A stretch of 6,368 nt of DNA from Cyanobacteria bacterium M_surface_7_m2_040 (GTDB lineage: Bacteria; Cyanobacteriota; Cyanobacteriia; PCC-6307; Cyanobiaceae). Each line of letters begins with the position of its first letter. Within the stretch, counting starts at the first letter, position 1. The translations under genes were made by a program, and so were the position numbers. Positions 6,140 to 6,368 of the stretch are shown here, piece by piece. A model generated the notes under the pieces. The model was not told the origin of the DNA, ran no database searches, and saw only the letters and a list, made by a program, of their open reading frames with translations. The stretch is taken from NCBI GenBank assembly GCA_016882555.1, contig VGPQ01000085.1, forward strand, positions 1-6,368, read 5' to 3'.

Positions 6140-6368
6140 ATGTCGCTCTCTGCTCTGCGTGCCTTCGCTGCTTTGGTGTCGGGTGATGCCCAGCTGCGCG
6201 ACAAGCTGCACGCCGCAACCGGTTTGGATGATGTGCTGAGCATCGCTGCAGCCCACGGCCACACCGTCGACAAGTCCGTGCTGTTGCGCGAGAACGGCAA
6301 AGCTCTGGTCAGCGCCCACGATCACCAGCTCGAGGCGATCAACAGCTGTGGCGATGCCCTGCTGCATG
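6140..6368 (+). CDS. Nif11-domain protein, possible RiPP leader (C-terminus beyond window)
   Basis: An ORF open from the ATG at 6140 to the window end (76 codons, no stop). The N-terminal half matches the Nif11 domain pattern: LSALRAFAALVSGD (3-16), QLRDKLHAA (18-26), DDVLSIAAAHGH (30-41). These are short amphipathic helices with conserved Phe, Asp, Leu-Lys-Leu and Gly positions. Nif11 domains occur as leader sequences of ribosomally made, modified peptides and also in small proteins of unknown role in cyanobacteria. HQLEAINSCGDALL (62-75) sits where leaders usually end in an LEAVAGG-like cleavage signal, but Gly-Gly is replaced by Cys-Gly-Asp, so peptidase cleavage here is doubtful. No good Shine-Dalgarno is seen. 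It is divergent from the NADH dehydrogenase gene with about 100 bases between starts. Domain call is fairly secure; whether a core peptide follows cannot be seen. Confidence 0.75.
   Translation, partial: MSLSALRAFAALVSGDAQLRDKLHAATGLDDVLSIAAAHGHTVDKSVLLRENGKALVSAHDHQLEAINSCGDALLH

Overview
The window looks like a chromosomal stretch from a GC-rich unicellular cyanobacterium of the Synechococcus/Cyanobium type. The support is indirect. One perfect HIP1 octamer (GCGATCGC) and several 7-of-8 near matches are present. There is a Nif11-domain protein, a family strongly expanded in picocyanobacteria, and a cyanobacterial-looking type II NADH dehydrogenase. Shine-Dalgarno sequences are weak or absent at most starts. 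No rRNA, tRNA, CRISPR array, insertion sequence or phage gene was seen.

Layout. Bases 1-1343 hold three tightly packed minus-strand genes read right to left: a RidA-family protein, a small cupin, and an SMP-30/gluconolactonase-like protein that runs off the left edge. The last two overlap by 4 bases, so this is very probably one operon. A 147-base divergent spacer (1344-1490) separates it from a plus-strand short-chain dehydrogenase (1491-2297) that most resembles glucose 1-dehydrogenases. This gene converges on a minus-strand OprB-type outer-membrane porin (2336-3670), with a small hairpin between the stops. A short divergent spacer leads to a plus-strand six-helix potassium-channel-like protein (3794-4591). 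The last 62 bases of that gene overlap tail-to-tail with a minus-strand type II NADH dehydrogenase (4530-6038). Divergent from it, a Nif11-domain ORF starts at 6140 and is cut by the right edge.

How the genes may work together. The left half can be read as a sugar or sugar-acid module. The porin would admit a small carbohydrate, the dehydrogenase could oxidise an aldose to its lactone, and the SMP-30 protein could hydrolyse the lactone. RidA could remove reactive enamine/imine by-products, and the cupin could be an isomerase-like or binding partner. This is inference from family membership and adjacency; no substrate can be read from the sequence. The right half is membrane bioenergetics (a quinone-reducing NADH dehydrogenase and a cation channel) plus the start of a possible RiPP-type leader peptide gene.

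Coding density is very high and no gene-free stretch exceeds about 150 bases. Start sites for the SMP-30, porin, channel and NADH dehydrogenase genes are the least certain parts of the annotation.
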